A DNA stretch of 64,000 bases, from the NCBI GenBank assembly GCA_023397655.1, contig JAEWTW010000026.1:248001-312000 (forward strand), given 5' to 3'. The position numbers and the translations under genes were made by a program. The notes beneath the pieces are model-generated. The model was not told the DNA's origin. It searched no databases and saw only the letters and a program-made list of their open reading frames with translations. Below are positions 24,201 through 32,008 of the stretch, piece by piece. The DNA is from Bacillota bacterium. Its GTDB lineage: Bacteria > Bacillota > Clostridia > Christensenellales > SZUA-584. The first letter of the stretch is position 1. Each line of letters opens with the position of its first letter.

Positions 24201-26890
24201 CCGTATGTGAGTCCTGCGGCAGACGGGAATACCACCGCCGCAGGTATCGCCTTGTTCACGGTGATTATCACATCAGCAGAAACGCTGAGATAATTACCAT
24301 CGCCCGCCTTGGTAACGGTGATTGTGGCTTGTCCGGACTTTTCCACCGTCACGACGCCGCTTGCGCTGACGGACACGGCATCCCCGGTTACCTCATAACT
24401 GTACCCTCCCGTGCCGCTGCCGCCGCTGAATGACAGCGAAAAAGATGTGTCCCCATAGGTGACCGTATCGGGGATACCGCCTATGCTGAGCGAAGCCTGC
24501 TCGGTTTTCGCAACCTCATAATCCTCGAGTTCCCCCGCATTCGTCATGTAATAGCTGTCCAAGGTTTCATTTTGAACATACTGCGCTGTGAGCGTATGGG
24601 AGCCGCCGCGTGACGACCAGATAAAATCGGCTGTTGCTTCGGCGCTTCCGTCTGCAATGCGGATCAATGAAGCACGTCCAATTTCCAGGCTATTATCAAA
24701 AAAGGCGATCTGGCCTTGCGGGTCTGTTTCTGACAGCCCAGTGACATAGGCGGTTAGCTTCACATTGTCAAAGGCTTTTACATCGGTCGAAGGGGCAGCT
24801 ATAAGATTACTACAAGTCAGTAACTTCTGCGAACTCGAATATGTCCCAGCTAAAAGTTCGGCTCCATCCCCTCCAACAATACCGTCAATAAAGCTCGTGT
24901 TGGTATTGGTGCCGTTACGATTTAAATTCACAGTAGCATTGTTCTTAAGGGTTAGGCTACCACCATTAGAATTATTGTGACCAGAGCCGATATCATATCC
25001 ATTTTGGTCACCGGAGGATGACACCATTGTGTTCTCTCCATCCACCAGTACGCTGCTACCTGCTCCTCCGTTTCCACCGCCTATGCCTGCTCCGCCACCT
25101 CCGCCAACCGCGCTCACGCTTCCACCCGAAAATGTCATACTGCCTGCTGATCCGCCATTGCCGCCGCCTATGCCAGCACCACCGTTATTGCCCCCTGTGG
25201 TCGTTAAAATGCCGGATCCGTTTATCGAAAGTGTGGAGCCGGCAGGTACTTGAAGTCCTGCAAAATTGTCACTGCTCGATAGTGAATTATTCCCCACAAG
25301 CCGCATATTGACGGTTGCGCCCGTCATATTAAAGGCACATCCAGATGTGGGTCTGATATTTGCTGAAAACAGAATTACATTTACAGTTTTTCCTGACGAA
25401 ACCACAAAGCGTCGGTGAATCGTGTTGTCAAACAACACATATGTGTTTCCACCGCCGGTAAGCGTGATGGTATCACCGCTAATAGTAAAACCGGTACCGT
25501 TTGAAAGGGCAGGGTCGCTTATATCAATCATTGTTACATTTATTTTTGTGCCATCTTCATAAGCGCCCAAGAGTGCACCTGCTGCCGAGCCTTGGATGAT
25601 ACATGTTCCCAGTGTTGTAACTGAAGAATCGATGCCGTTGGCAGTAAGTCTAACCAAAGCTGCATCGTCAATTAATAAAGTTCCATTAATGCCATTTCGG
25701 CCTCGCCCGATATCGAGTCCGGCGTCCATGCCGAGGGAGCCACCCTTGGCTATCACTTTACCCCCGAGTATTTTAATGGTGCCGCCATTGTAATCTTTTG
25801 GGGAGTTTGTTCCGCCGGAACCGATTCCTGCGCCAAACTCGCCGCCGATTGCATTTACAGTACCTCCAGTTATCGTTATATCACCTGCATTATAGGCTCC
25901 TCCGCTCCCGATACCTGCCCCCCACATACCACCGGAGGCTGTGATGTCACCTCCTTGAATATTGATGGTCCCTCCAACTGCATAAGAGCCACCGCCAATC
26001 CCAGCACCACCGTATTTAGAGGATGCATTGACCTTCCCTCCTCTAATAGTAATTGAGCCCCCACTCCCGCGATCGCCTCCGCCGATACCTGCACCGTTAT
26101 CTCCACCGGTGGCAGTTACCTCACCGCCGGAGATAACGATTGTGCCGCCCTCACCGCTACCACCACCACCAATGCCCGCGCCAGCACCATCGCAAGGTTC
26201 TATTTCTCCGCTTATCGCTTGCACGATACCACCAGAGATGTTGATTTGGCCACCTGCTCCTAGACCTCCACCCCCGATACCTGCACCTGCAACTCTATAT
26301 GCTTCTCCACCTTTCGCTGTCACGGTACCGCCGAAAATGTTAATTGTGCCACTTGTGCTGAAATAGCCCCCTCCGATGCCCGCACCACTTCCAAATAGGA
26401 TGCCTTGATGATTAGTGCCGCTGCCGCCTATCGCTGTCACAGTCCCGCTGCAGATGTTGATGGTTCCTACTGTGCCTCCATCTCCACTACCTATACCTGC
26501 AGCCCTAGGTGCTCCCTGAGCATAAAGAGTACCCGTGCCTCCTGCTTGACCATATACAGTAAGACTGTTTCCTGCCGATACATTAATTCCTGCATTATAG
26601 AAGCTGCCCGTAACAGTCAGCGTACAGCTGTCAACTAGAATCAAATTAACATTTCCGCTCACAGTAATGGCCTCACTTCGTGTCACATTGCTGTCCACCA
26701 CATACCAGCCGGTGGTCAGTGTGTCAGTATCCTCCATGATGGGGGTAACGGTCAGTTCTCCCGTTGTTTGGGTCTTGCCATTAGCGTCAATGTAGGTATA
26801 CCCATCACCCGCCAAAGCGGTCAGAGGAAAAGGCAAACATAGAAAGAAAAAGATAATGGTGCAAATAAAGAGTGTGAGCTTTTTTCTCAT
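21275..26890 (-). CDS. Giant repeat-rich cell-surface protein (1871 residues)
   Basis: The start at 26890 (GGAGG six bases upstream) gives a signal peptide MRKKLTLFICTIIFFFLCLP. Residues about 30-500 form glycine-rich beta-helix-like repeats (GAGIGGG, SGGTVTA patterns) seen in secreted carbohydrate-binding proteins. Residues about 780-1650 are a string of Ig-like MBG/Big modules of two kinds: TYGQPLSDSALTGGS...FTPNDTDNY and TVTYGDSPFDL...GDDNYLPVS. A Pro/Thr/Ser linker (about 1665-1705), a small beta domain and a C-terminal membrane helix with KKRK tail follow. No LPXTG is present, so it is membrane-anchored. It is probably an adhesin. The two-component genes lie directly upstream on the same strand. 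Confidence 0.85.
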   Translation of the reverse strand: MRKKLTLFICTIIFFFLCLPFPLTALAGDGYTYIDANGKTQTTGELTVTPIMEDTDTLTTGWYVVDSNVTRSEAITVSGNVNLILVDSCTLTVTGSFYNAGINVSAGNSLTVYGQAGGTGTLYAQGAPRAAGIGSGDGGTVGTINICSGTVTAIGGSGTNHQGILFGSGAGIGGGYFSTSGTINIFGGTVTAKGGEAYRVAGAGIGGGGLGAGGQINISGGIVQAISGEIEPCDGAGAGIGGGGSGEGGTIVISGGEVTATGGDNGAGIGGGDRGSGGSITIRGGKVNASSKYGGAGIGGGSYAVGGTINIQGGDITASGGMWGAGIGSGGAYNAGDITITGGTVNAIGGEFGAGIGSGGTNSPKDYNGGTIKILGGKVIAKGGSLGMDAGLDIGRGRNGINGTLLIDDAALVRLTANGIDSSVTTLGTCIIQGSAAGALLGAYEDGTKINVTMIDISDPALSNGTGFTISGDTITLTGGGNTYVLFDNTIHRRFVVSSGKTVNVILFSANIRPTSGCAFNMTGATVNMRLVGNNSLSSSDNFAGLQVPAGSTLSINGSGILTTTGGNNGGAGIGGGNGGSAGSMTFSGGSVSAVGGGGGAGIGGGNGGAGSSVLVDGENTMVSSSGDQNGYDIGSGHNNSNGGSLTLKNNATVNLNRNGTNTNTSFIDGIVGGDGAELLAGTYSSSQKLLTCSNLIAAPSTDVKAFDNVKLTAYVTGLSETDPQGQIAFFDNSLEIGRASLIRIADGSAEATADFIWSSRGGSHTLTAQYVQNETLDSYYMTNAGELEDYEVAKTEQASLSIGGIPDTVTYGDTSFSLSFSGGSGTGGYSYEVTGDAVSVSASGVVTVEKSGQATITVTKAGDGNYLSVSADVIITVNKAIPAAVVFPSAAGLTYGQPLSDSALTGGSVEGTFAWEEPDTIPTVINSGYNVTFMPNDTDNYDYTGFVLTQNVGIHVNKAMPVVTFPTADEITYEQPLSDSELTGGSGDGSFAWESPATIPTVVNSGYRVIFTPDDTDNYLTASQIVAITVKKAQQETLNIGGVPSTVTYGDSPFDLSGSGGSGTGTFSYSVASGDAVSVSASGVVTVEKAGNATITITKAGDSNYLSVSDDVTITVNKAIPLAVVFPSAAELTYGQPLSDSALTGGSVEGTFAWEEPDTIPTVINSGYNVTFTPNDTDNYDYTGFVLTQNVSIRVNKAIPVVTFPTADEITYEQPLSDSELTGGSGDGSFTWASPNTIPTVVNSGYSVIFTPDDTVNYLTTSQIVAITVQKAQQASINVGGIPGTVTYGDSPFDLLGSGGSGTGDFNYLVASDDVVSVNTSGTVTVHTAGTAQITATKEGDDNYLPVSVDVTITVNKAIPIAVFPIAASLTYGQPLSDSALTGGSGVGSFVWESADTIPTVINNGYNVTFTPSDTDNYLTIKKSVAIAVRKAAQAPLSVSGIPDIITFGEKPFELRVSGGSGTGSLSYAVISGNAVTVGALGKVTITHGGTSTIKITNPGDDNYLPVSRTVSLTVDKAKQVAALSFALPESIAYGDTPFQIIGSGGNGSGAFSYQGASSEAVIVSTTGKVTILRPGEAIITAVKVGDIDYLSQEKKIHVSVGKGTQNALVITGIPSRPTYGNAPFHLTVGGGNGTGVLSYAVTSGNVVSVDASGTVTILRPGRAVLTVSKAGDDYYHATSATVEIYVRRAASVEEIEGTSSAPPTPSATPFYTVAPSPTATVMPNPTATDASPSPAESPARVTLKPLYIQRDETTGMLVATISMDNLPEGAVAIQLLSGQLIQIDTTQTTLQLQISQADLNKNGQLEIIVLDAENIPMGNYLIDFAQEAWLQDTTENGAAPISVLLWIAAGVLFVGMVTAATVVWHKKRK
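22809..24490 (-). repeat. 717-bp tandem repeats inside the surface-protein gene (about 2.3 units)
   Basis: The string GGTATCGCCTT recurs at 22809, 23526 and 24243, exactly 717 bases (239 codons) apart. Units 22809-23525 and 23526-24242 are near identical over long stretches; for example a stretch of more than 70 bases starting near 23217 recurs without change near 23934. A third partial unit runs to about 24490. Each unit codes for three Ig-like modules. Confidence 0.85.
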
Positions 26891-27098
26891 GGTAACCTCC
26901 ATAGCGGGACGGACTCTAATAGGGACAATTTTCAGCGCATTAAAAAGATGCAATAAATCGTCATCATACGCATATTACTTTACATAATATATTGTATTCA
27001 TAAAATGGATTTGTCACAATGTACGAAAGTACAGTCTCCTGGAATAAAACGACAAATAACGACGTTCGCTGTCGCTAAATGCTGTTGGCAGAATTCTA

Positions 27099-27743
27099 TC
27101 ATACGTCTTTAATGATGCCTAGCTTCGCGGCATGCGCAATCACTTGAGAACGGTTTTCCAGATGTAGTATCTCGACAATATTCCCCATATGGTATTTGAT
27201 TGTACGCTCCGTCAGCCCCAAAGCATCTGCCACGTCTTTATAGGAAACACCCTGAGCCACCAGCTGCAATATCTCAAGCTGCCGCGGCGTGAGTGTCTTT
27301 TGCGGCAGGGCTGAATCTTTGTCGACTTCAAAATCTTTCAGCTCATCCAGCAGGTGGGCAGCAAGCGATGAGGAGAGAAAAGTTTCACCCCGTCGGATGC
27401 CTCGCAGCGTCTCTACAAGTTCGGCCGCGCCCGTGCTTTTGAGCAAATAACCGTCCGCGCCGTATTTTATGGCCTGAAAAAGATCCTCATCCCCCTGTGA
27501 AGCGGTCAGCATCACCACCTTCATGGCGGGGTACTGCACTTTCAACAATCTGAGCGTATCAAAACCGCTGAGCCCCGGCATGCAGATGTCCATCAAAATG
27601 ACCTCAGGCTGATGGACGGCGGCTTGTTCCAGCGCATCCTTGCCTGAGTTTGCGACGCAGGCGACTTCGAATCCATAGGTTTTGAGGAGGTAGCTCAACC
27701 CCTCAATAAATAACGCATGGTCATCTACAAGCATTAGCTTCAT
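27099..27743 (-). CDS. NarL/LuxR-family response regulator
   Basis: This 214-residue protein has a receiver domain (residues 1-120; acidic pair D7/D8, phosphoacceptor D52 in ILMDICMPG, K in LLKSTGA) and a LuxR-type helix-turn-helix (LTPRQLEILQLVAQGVSYKD, then VADALGLTERTIKYH). Its start overlaps the end of the kinase gene by four bases (ATGA), so the pair is co-translated. It is followed after about 210 bases by the giant surface-protein gene on the same strand, the obvious candidate target. Confidence 0.9.
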   Translation of the reverse strand: MKLMLVDDHALFIEGLSYLLKTYGFEVACVANSGKDALEQAAVHQPEVILMDICMPGLSGFDTLRLLKVQYPAMKVVMLTASQGDEDLFQAIKYGADGYLLKSTGAAELVETLRGIRRGETFLSSSLAAHLLDELKDFEVDKDSALPQKTLTPRQLEILQLVAQGVSYKDVADALGLTERTIKYHMGNIVEILHLENRSQVIAHAAKLGIIKDV

Positions 27744-29443
27744 GTCTTTTCACCTCCGGGCATGGGCATTGTCAGCCAGACTCGGCAGCCTTGTTTGGGC
27801 GTGGAATCAATACTCAACGCTGCCCCGATCTCCGCTGCGCGTTCCTGCATAATATTGAGCCCGAAAGCATCGTAAGCAAGAGGACGCCCGTAATCAAAGC
27901 CTTTGCCGTTGTCTTCCACGGACAGGCACAGCTGGCCTTCTTCGTTTGACATGGCTAACCGGACTTGCGAGGCCCCTGCATGCTTCTGTACGTTGTTTAA
28001 TGCTTCCTTGGCTATGCTGAGCAGTTGGATCTGCGTATACGTGCTGATTTCCGTCCAATCCAAATCGATTTTCAATTCTGTGGATATGCCCGAGCGCTTT
28101 TCAAATTCTAGTATGTCGGCGCGCAATGACGCGATGAGACTGTCGTCGGAGGCGGATACACTGCGGGCGTTTTTGATATATGACCGCAGCTGTTCGTGCG
28201 CTGTTTGAGTGACATCCACAAGGCGGCGCAGCCGCTCATTGACCATATCCACGCCGCTGACGGCCAGTTCTCTTTGTATGCCCTGCGCCTGGAGGTTGAT
28301 GAACCCCAGTATTTGGCCGAGATTGTCGTGCAGATCGCGCGCCATCTGCTCCTTTTCCCGTGAAGCGGCCAGCCTGAGCTGCTGCGCCAGATGTCGTTGC
28401 TGCGCCTTTTTCTTTTCGGTCACCTCGTAAACCATGGCAAGCCGTCCCAACAGCGCACCTTTGCTGCCGGTAAGCGGAGAAAAAATGGCTTCGTACATTC
28501 GAGTGCCGCTCGGTTCGGCCATTTGGAATTCGGTATGTGTTATGCTCCTGTTGAGGCAGGCGCTTGAGAATTCGGGAGTGCTGCAAAAAACATCCGCTGC
28601 ATCGCGTCCGTTGGCCTGCCCGGCAGAAACACCCGTGATTTTTTCCAGCGCGGGATTTACGTCCAATATGCGGTCTTGCAAGTCCATCACCAGCACACCC
28701 GCATCCATGCTCTCAATCACCGTGGCACGTGCCAGCGGAACCAGATCAAACATTTTATACCGAAATATCGCCACAGCCATCATCACACCCGCAGGGCCAA
28801 AGAACACGGGTGTCAGGTCGATACCTCTGGCAGGGCTCAACCCCGCAATATAGAGTATGTTTGGTACAACAATGAGACTGGCACCAATGAGAAGGAGTAC
28901 GGCCTGCTTGCGGTATACAGTTTTTCGGTATATGACTGCTCTGACCAGCATCGCGAGCGCGGCAATATTGATAGCATGCTGATAAGCGGCGTGAATATAA
29001 AAAGCCGGACCATATTGCTTGGCAATCACGGGAAAGGCTCCGCTGATTTCCAAACGAAAATCGTAGCGCATCAGGCCGTGATAGACGTCTGTCCATACGA
29101 GCGCGATAATGATCACGGGCAGCACCAGCAGCCACCAAAACGTTTTTTTGTGCAGCCACTTATCGTAGCCGGTAAAGCGCATGCACAACGCCAGCAATGC
29201 CAGAGGGGAAAAACAATACGCGAAATACTGAACGTTGGCCCAAAAAAGCTTGGTGGGCAAATCCATCCCCGACATTTCAAGGAGGTTACCGCCCGACCAG
29301 ACGGTGACCAGCAGCATGCTTGTAATGAAACTGGCGGCGCACTTAGAATGCTGCTGCCTGGCAAACGCATAGACGCCGAGCGCAAGCGTCCCAGCAGAAG
29401 AAGCCATGAGTGGCCATATGTATGGAGTATATTGAAATTGCAA
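27740..29443 (-). CDS. Sensor histidine kinase, 7TM-PAS-HisKA_3
   Basis: This is a 567-residue kinase. The N-terminal 235 residues contain about seven membrane helices of the 7TM histidine-kinase sensor type. A PAS domain follows (about 240-345; ILDVNPALEKITGV), then a HisKA_3 dimer region with His372 in MARDLHDNLGQ, and a HATPase domain with DNGKGFDYG near residue 520. This architecture goes with NarL-type regulators such as the next gene. The ligand is unknown. Confidence 0.9.
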   Translation of the reverse strand: MQFQYTPYIWPLMASSAGTLALGVYAFARQQHSKCAASFITSMLLVTVWSGGNLLEMSGMDLPTKLFWANVQYFAYCFSPLALLALCMRFTGYDKWLHKKTFWWLLVLPVIIIALVWTDVYHGLMRYDFRLEISGAFPVIAKQYGPAFYIHAAYQHAINIAALAMLVRAVIYRKTVYRKQAVLLLIGASLIVVPNILYIAGLSPARGIDLTPVFFGPAGVMMAVAIFRYKMFDLVPLARATVIESMDAGVLVMDLQDRILDVNPALEKITGVSAGQANGRDAADVFCSTPEFSSACLNRSITHTEFQMAEPSGTRMYEAIFSPLTGSKGALLGRLAMVYEVTEKKKAQQRHLAQQLRLAASREKEQMARDLHDNLGQILGFINLQAQGIQRELAVSGVDMVNERLRRLVDVTQTAHEQLRSYIKNARSVSASDDSLIASLRADILEFEKRSGISTELKIDLDWTEISTYTQIQLLSIAKEALNNVQKHAGASQVRLAMSNEEGQLCLSVEDNGKGFDYGRPLAYDAFGLNIMQERAAEIGAALSIDSTPKQGCRVWLTMPMPGGEKT

Positions 29444-29921
29444 CTTTCGGTTCCCTTCATGAATGCTTCATAGTGTGATTATAGAAGCATAAACAGGATC
29501 GTTGCAAGACATAATTCAAAAGACATATTTTTTAAGATCCGCTTGGTTCGTTTAGAATAAAAGTATTGAGTAAACCCTTTACATAGATTCTTTCAATATA
29601 ATCAATACTCGCCCCTAGGCGGCATGCCTAGACTTCAAATATTATATGCAGGATAGCTACTGGGCCTGTTTTAAGAGATATTTACGGCTTCAACTAGGTT
29701 GAATTTATCAAAAAGGTTTCATTTAAACATGCTTTTATCTCAAAGTGTAGTATTAATGTAGTTTTGAACCATATTAAACGCCAATAAATCAAGATTTAAT
29801 GCATTTGTGTTATTGAGTAGTTTTATAATTAATATATATCAACATTTATCAATATTACGATAATACAAATAGAGCTCATTATGCTTTCAAATATAACTAC
29901 CGGAAGAGAATACTCAACTTT
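29444..29921. other. 478-base AT-rich stretch between kinase and transposase
   Basis: There is no gene I can support. It contains the upstream region of the kinase and the presumed left end of the IS, but I could not match an inverted repeat to the 31052-31105 end. GTGTAGTATTAATGTAGTT (29744-29762) resembles a string near 20941. Confidence 0.3.
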
Positions 29922-31049
29922 ATGGCAAAGCACTATACAGAAAACCAACGAAAATACATCGTATTTCAATGCCAAAATGGCTGCAACGCATCCGAATTAT
30001 GTAAGAAACACGGGATAGCACGAAGCACACTATATTTGTGGATTAAGCAATACTCATTGGAACAAGTGATGCAAACTCCTCGAGATATTTACTTGTTAAA
30101 CAAAGAAGTCGAGCGGTTGCGTATTGAAAATAGCATCTTGCGGAAAAGTGGATGCTCTGCAGTTTCGCCACTTTGCGAAAAACTCGAAGCTATAACTCGC
30201 CTCCGCAATGAATATAGTATCCACTCACTTTGCAGGGTGTTGGATGTCCGACGGTCAACCTACTATCATCATACACTTCGTAGTCCAGTAAAGACGCTTG
30301 TTCAGCAACAAGATGAAGTATTAAAACCTGTTATATCAGAAATCTTTGAAAAAAGCCGACACAGCTTTGGCGCACGAAAAATCCGCGCTAAACTTATGGA
30401 ACTGGGTCATATCATCAGCGAACGGCGGATACTACGTTTAATGAAGGAACTTAGTATATCTCCACGAACAAATTACCAGTTGCCTAATTCAGCAAATGAC
30501 AGAGAATATAAGTATTATCCGAATAAACTCAAACGAAGTTTTATCACAGAAGCTCCTAATCTTGCCTGGGTCAGCGATATAACTTATGTCCGAGTTGGAT
30601 GTGACGCATATTATCTCTGTGTGATTATTGAACTATTCTCTCGAAAAGTAATCTCTTACACTGTTTCTACGAATAATGACGCATCCCTTGTTATTAATAC
30701 ATTTCGTGATGCATTCACTCTGAGGGGTAACCCACAAGGATTGATATTTCACAGCGATTTGGGGGTACAGTACACGGCTTATGAGTTTAAGAATCTCCTG
30801 CGCCATCACCAAGTCAAACAGTCTTTTTCAGCACCGGGCTCACCCCATGATAACGCGGTTGCAGAGTCCTTTTTCGCCTCTATCAAGAAGGAAGAATTTA
30901 AACGGCACTTTTATCAAACAGAAGCCGAACTACTGACCGCAGTACAGGAATACGTTGACTTCTATAATGGCTACAGACCGCATCAAAGTCTTGGTTTCAA
31001 AACCCCAAATCAGATTGAGTCCGCATACGAAGACCAAATAGCCCATTAA
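29922..31049 (+). CDS. IS3-family transposase, single fused frame
   Basis: This 375-residue transposase starts with an OrfA-like helix-turn-helix (YIVFQCQNGCNASELCKKHG, residues about 12-35) and a leucine-rich coil, then a HTH_21 region and the rve/DDE catalytic domain. DDE residues are visible in WVSDITYV, IFHSDLGVQY and SPHDNAVAESFFAS. Most IS3 members make the full protein by a -1 frameshift between two frames; here the two parts are already fused. It sits at the ssrA-proximal end of the island and is the only large plus-strand gene there. It may be active, since the triad is intact. Confidence 0.9.
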   Translation: MAKHYTENQRKYIVFQCQNGCNASELCKKHGIARSTLYLWIKQYSLEQVMQTPRDIYLLNKEVERLRIENSILRKSGCSAVSPLCEKLEAITRLRNEYSIHSLCRVLDVRRSTYYHHTLRSPVKTLVQQQDEVLKPVISEIFEKSRHSFGARKIRAKLMELGHIISERRILRLMKELSISPRTNYQLPNSANDREYKYYPNKLKRSFITEAPNLAWVSDITYVRVGCDAYYLCVIIELFSRKVISYTVSTNNDASLVINTFRDAFTLRGNPQGLIFHSDLGVQYTAYEFKNLLRHHQVKQSFSAPGSPHDNAVAESFFASIKKEEFKRHFYQTEAELLTAVQEYVDFYNGYRPHQSLGFKTPNQIESAYEDQIAH

Positions 31050-31051
31050 AA

Positions 31052-31105
31052 AATGCCTACGCGTTGGACTGTCCGATTTATACTGTCCAATTTACTGTAG
31101 GCATT
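31052..31105. repeat. Inverted and direct repeats at the transposase end
   Basis: AATGCCTAC (31052-31060) pairs with GTAGGCATT (31097-31105). Between them ACTGTCCGATTTA (31068) is repeated as ACTGTCCAATTTA (31082) with one change. It may be the IS right end and/or a terminator. The ssrA repeat begins five bases later. Confidence 0.5.
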
Positions 31106-31109
31106 CCAT

Positions 31110-31129
31110 GTGGTGGAGGCGAGGGGAGT
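31110..31129. repeat. Right attachment repeat of the ssrA island (3' end of ssrA)
   Basis: This copy of the 20-bp repeat is the natural one: bases 31111-31129 are the last 19 bases of tmRNA including the encoded CCA. Integration left the gene intact. Confidence 0.85.
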
Positions 31130-31474
31130 CGAACCCCTGTCCGAAGGTTCCATAGTCAGACTTTCTCCGGGTGCAGAACGTGTATTTAAACCGTTTCCCT
31201 CCATACACCCCCGCGCTCAGGGGCATACTTGCGGTAGCTTCATCATGCTCTCCCCTGCTCAAAGCTTTGCAAGGGAGGTTCCCCTAGTTAATGATACCCT
31301 GGCCCCGGCGATTAGGGTGCCACCGGCAGGGCATTACACTGCCTTAAGCAGCGTAAGCTAGTTCAGTTTTGTCTGCAACTAAATTTAGGTTCCGGCTTTT
31401 TAACGCAGCATTCCGGGACTGCGACCCGCTTATCCGGCCCTGGCCAACCCCCGTCGAAAGCCAAACACGCCCCC
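31111..31474 (-). ncRNA. ssrA: tmRNA (SsrA)
   Basis: This is a 364-base tmRNA. The 5' end GGGGGCGTGTTTGGCTTTCG and the 3' end with GGTTCGACTCCCC and encoded CCA form the tRNA-like part. The tag frame at 31376-31347 reads ADKTELAYAA followed by TAA, a Clostridia-like degradation tag (with the charged alanine added first). It rescues stalled ribosomes together with SmpB, whose gene ends 22 bases upstream. Its 3' end is the integration target of the 12-kb island. Confidence 0.95.
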
Positions 31475-31496
31475 ACGTTTGTTGCCTAAACGAACT

Positions 31497-31955
31497 CTAT
31501 CTCGCCATCTTCGTGGCGATCTCCTTGGCTCTTTGCGCATCGCGTTCGGCAATGCTCTGCCGTTTGTCATACAGCTTCTTGCCGCGCGCGACGCCGATTT
31601 CCAGCTTCACTTTGCCCTGCTTTAAGTATACCGCGAGCGGCACCAGCGTCAAGCCTTTCTGTGTGGCCAAACTGTAAAGTTTCACGATCTCGCGTTTGTG
31701 CAGCAGCAGCTTCCTCTGCCGAAGCGGATCCTGATTGAAGAAGCTGCCCTTTTCGTACGGGCTCACATGCATCCCCACAATAAACGCTTCATTATTCATA
31801 ATACGCACGAACGCTTCCTTGATGTTCGCCTTGCCTCCGCGTATCGACTTCACCTCGCTGCCTACCAGTGCGATACCCGCTTCCAACGTTTCATCGATGA
31901 AAAACTCGTGATACGCCTTCTTGTTTTTGATCAGCACCTTGATGCCGTCGCTCAC
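31497..31955 (-). CDS. smpB: SsrA-binding protein SmpB
   Basis: This 152-residue protein binds tmRNA and delivers it to stalled ribosomes. Family motifs include KAYHEFFIDETLEAGIALVG, GSEVKSIR, and the basic C-terminal tail KKLYDKRQSIAERDAQR. The start is a GTG at 31955 with GAGGGG upstream. The order rnr, smpB, ssrA is the classic Firmicute arrangement. Confidence 0.96.
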   Translation of the reverse strand: MSDGIKVLIKNKKAYHEFFIDETLEAGIALVGSEVKSIRGGKANIKEAFVRIMNNEAFIVGMHVSPYEKGSFFNQDPLRQRKLLLHKREIVKLYSLATQKGLTLVPLAVYLKQGKVKLEIGVARGKKLYDKRQSIAERDAQRAKEIATKMAR

Positions 31956-32008
31956 AAAATCAACCCCTCAATTCGCCAAACACTATTGGCGTTAACCTCA
32001 CATTACGG

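Larger units (their letters stand above)
19009..31129. mobile_element. 12.1-kb genomic island integrated at the 3' end of ssrA
   Basis: The island is delimited by exact 20-bp direct repeats, one inside the end of a serine recombinase gene and one at the 3' end of intact ssrA. It contains that recombinase, a decayed second recombinase, a giant repeat-rich surface protein, a two-component system and an IS3-family transposase. It has no relaxase or conjugation genes, so any transfer would need help. Recombinase at the att-proximal end and reconstitution of the target gene are the usual layout of tmRNA-targeting islands. Confidence 0.8.

Noticed and set aside
22809..24490. Regularly spaced repeats considered as a CRISPR array
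   Set aside because: The unit is 717 bp, in frame and coding; there are no short repeats with unique spacers and no cas genes.
20941..29762. Similar GTAGTAT..GTAGT strings near 20941 and 29746 considered as island-internal terminal repeats
   Set aside because: They are short, AT-rich and imperfect, and do not coincide with gene boundaries; chance similarity is likely.
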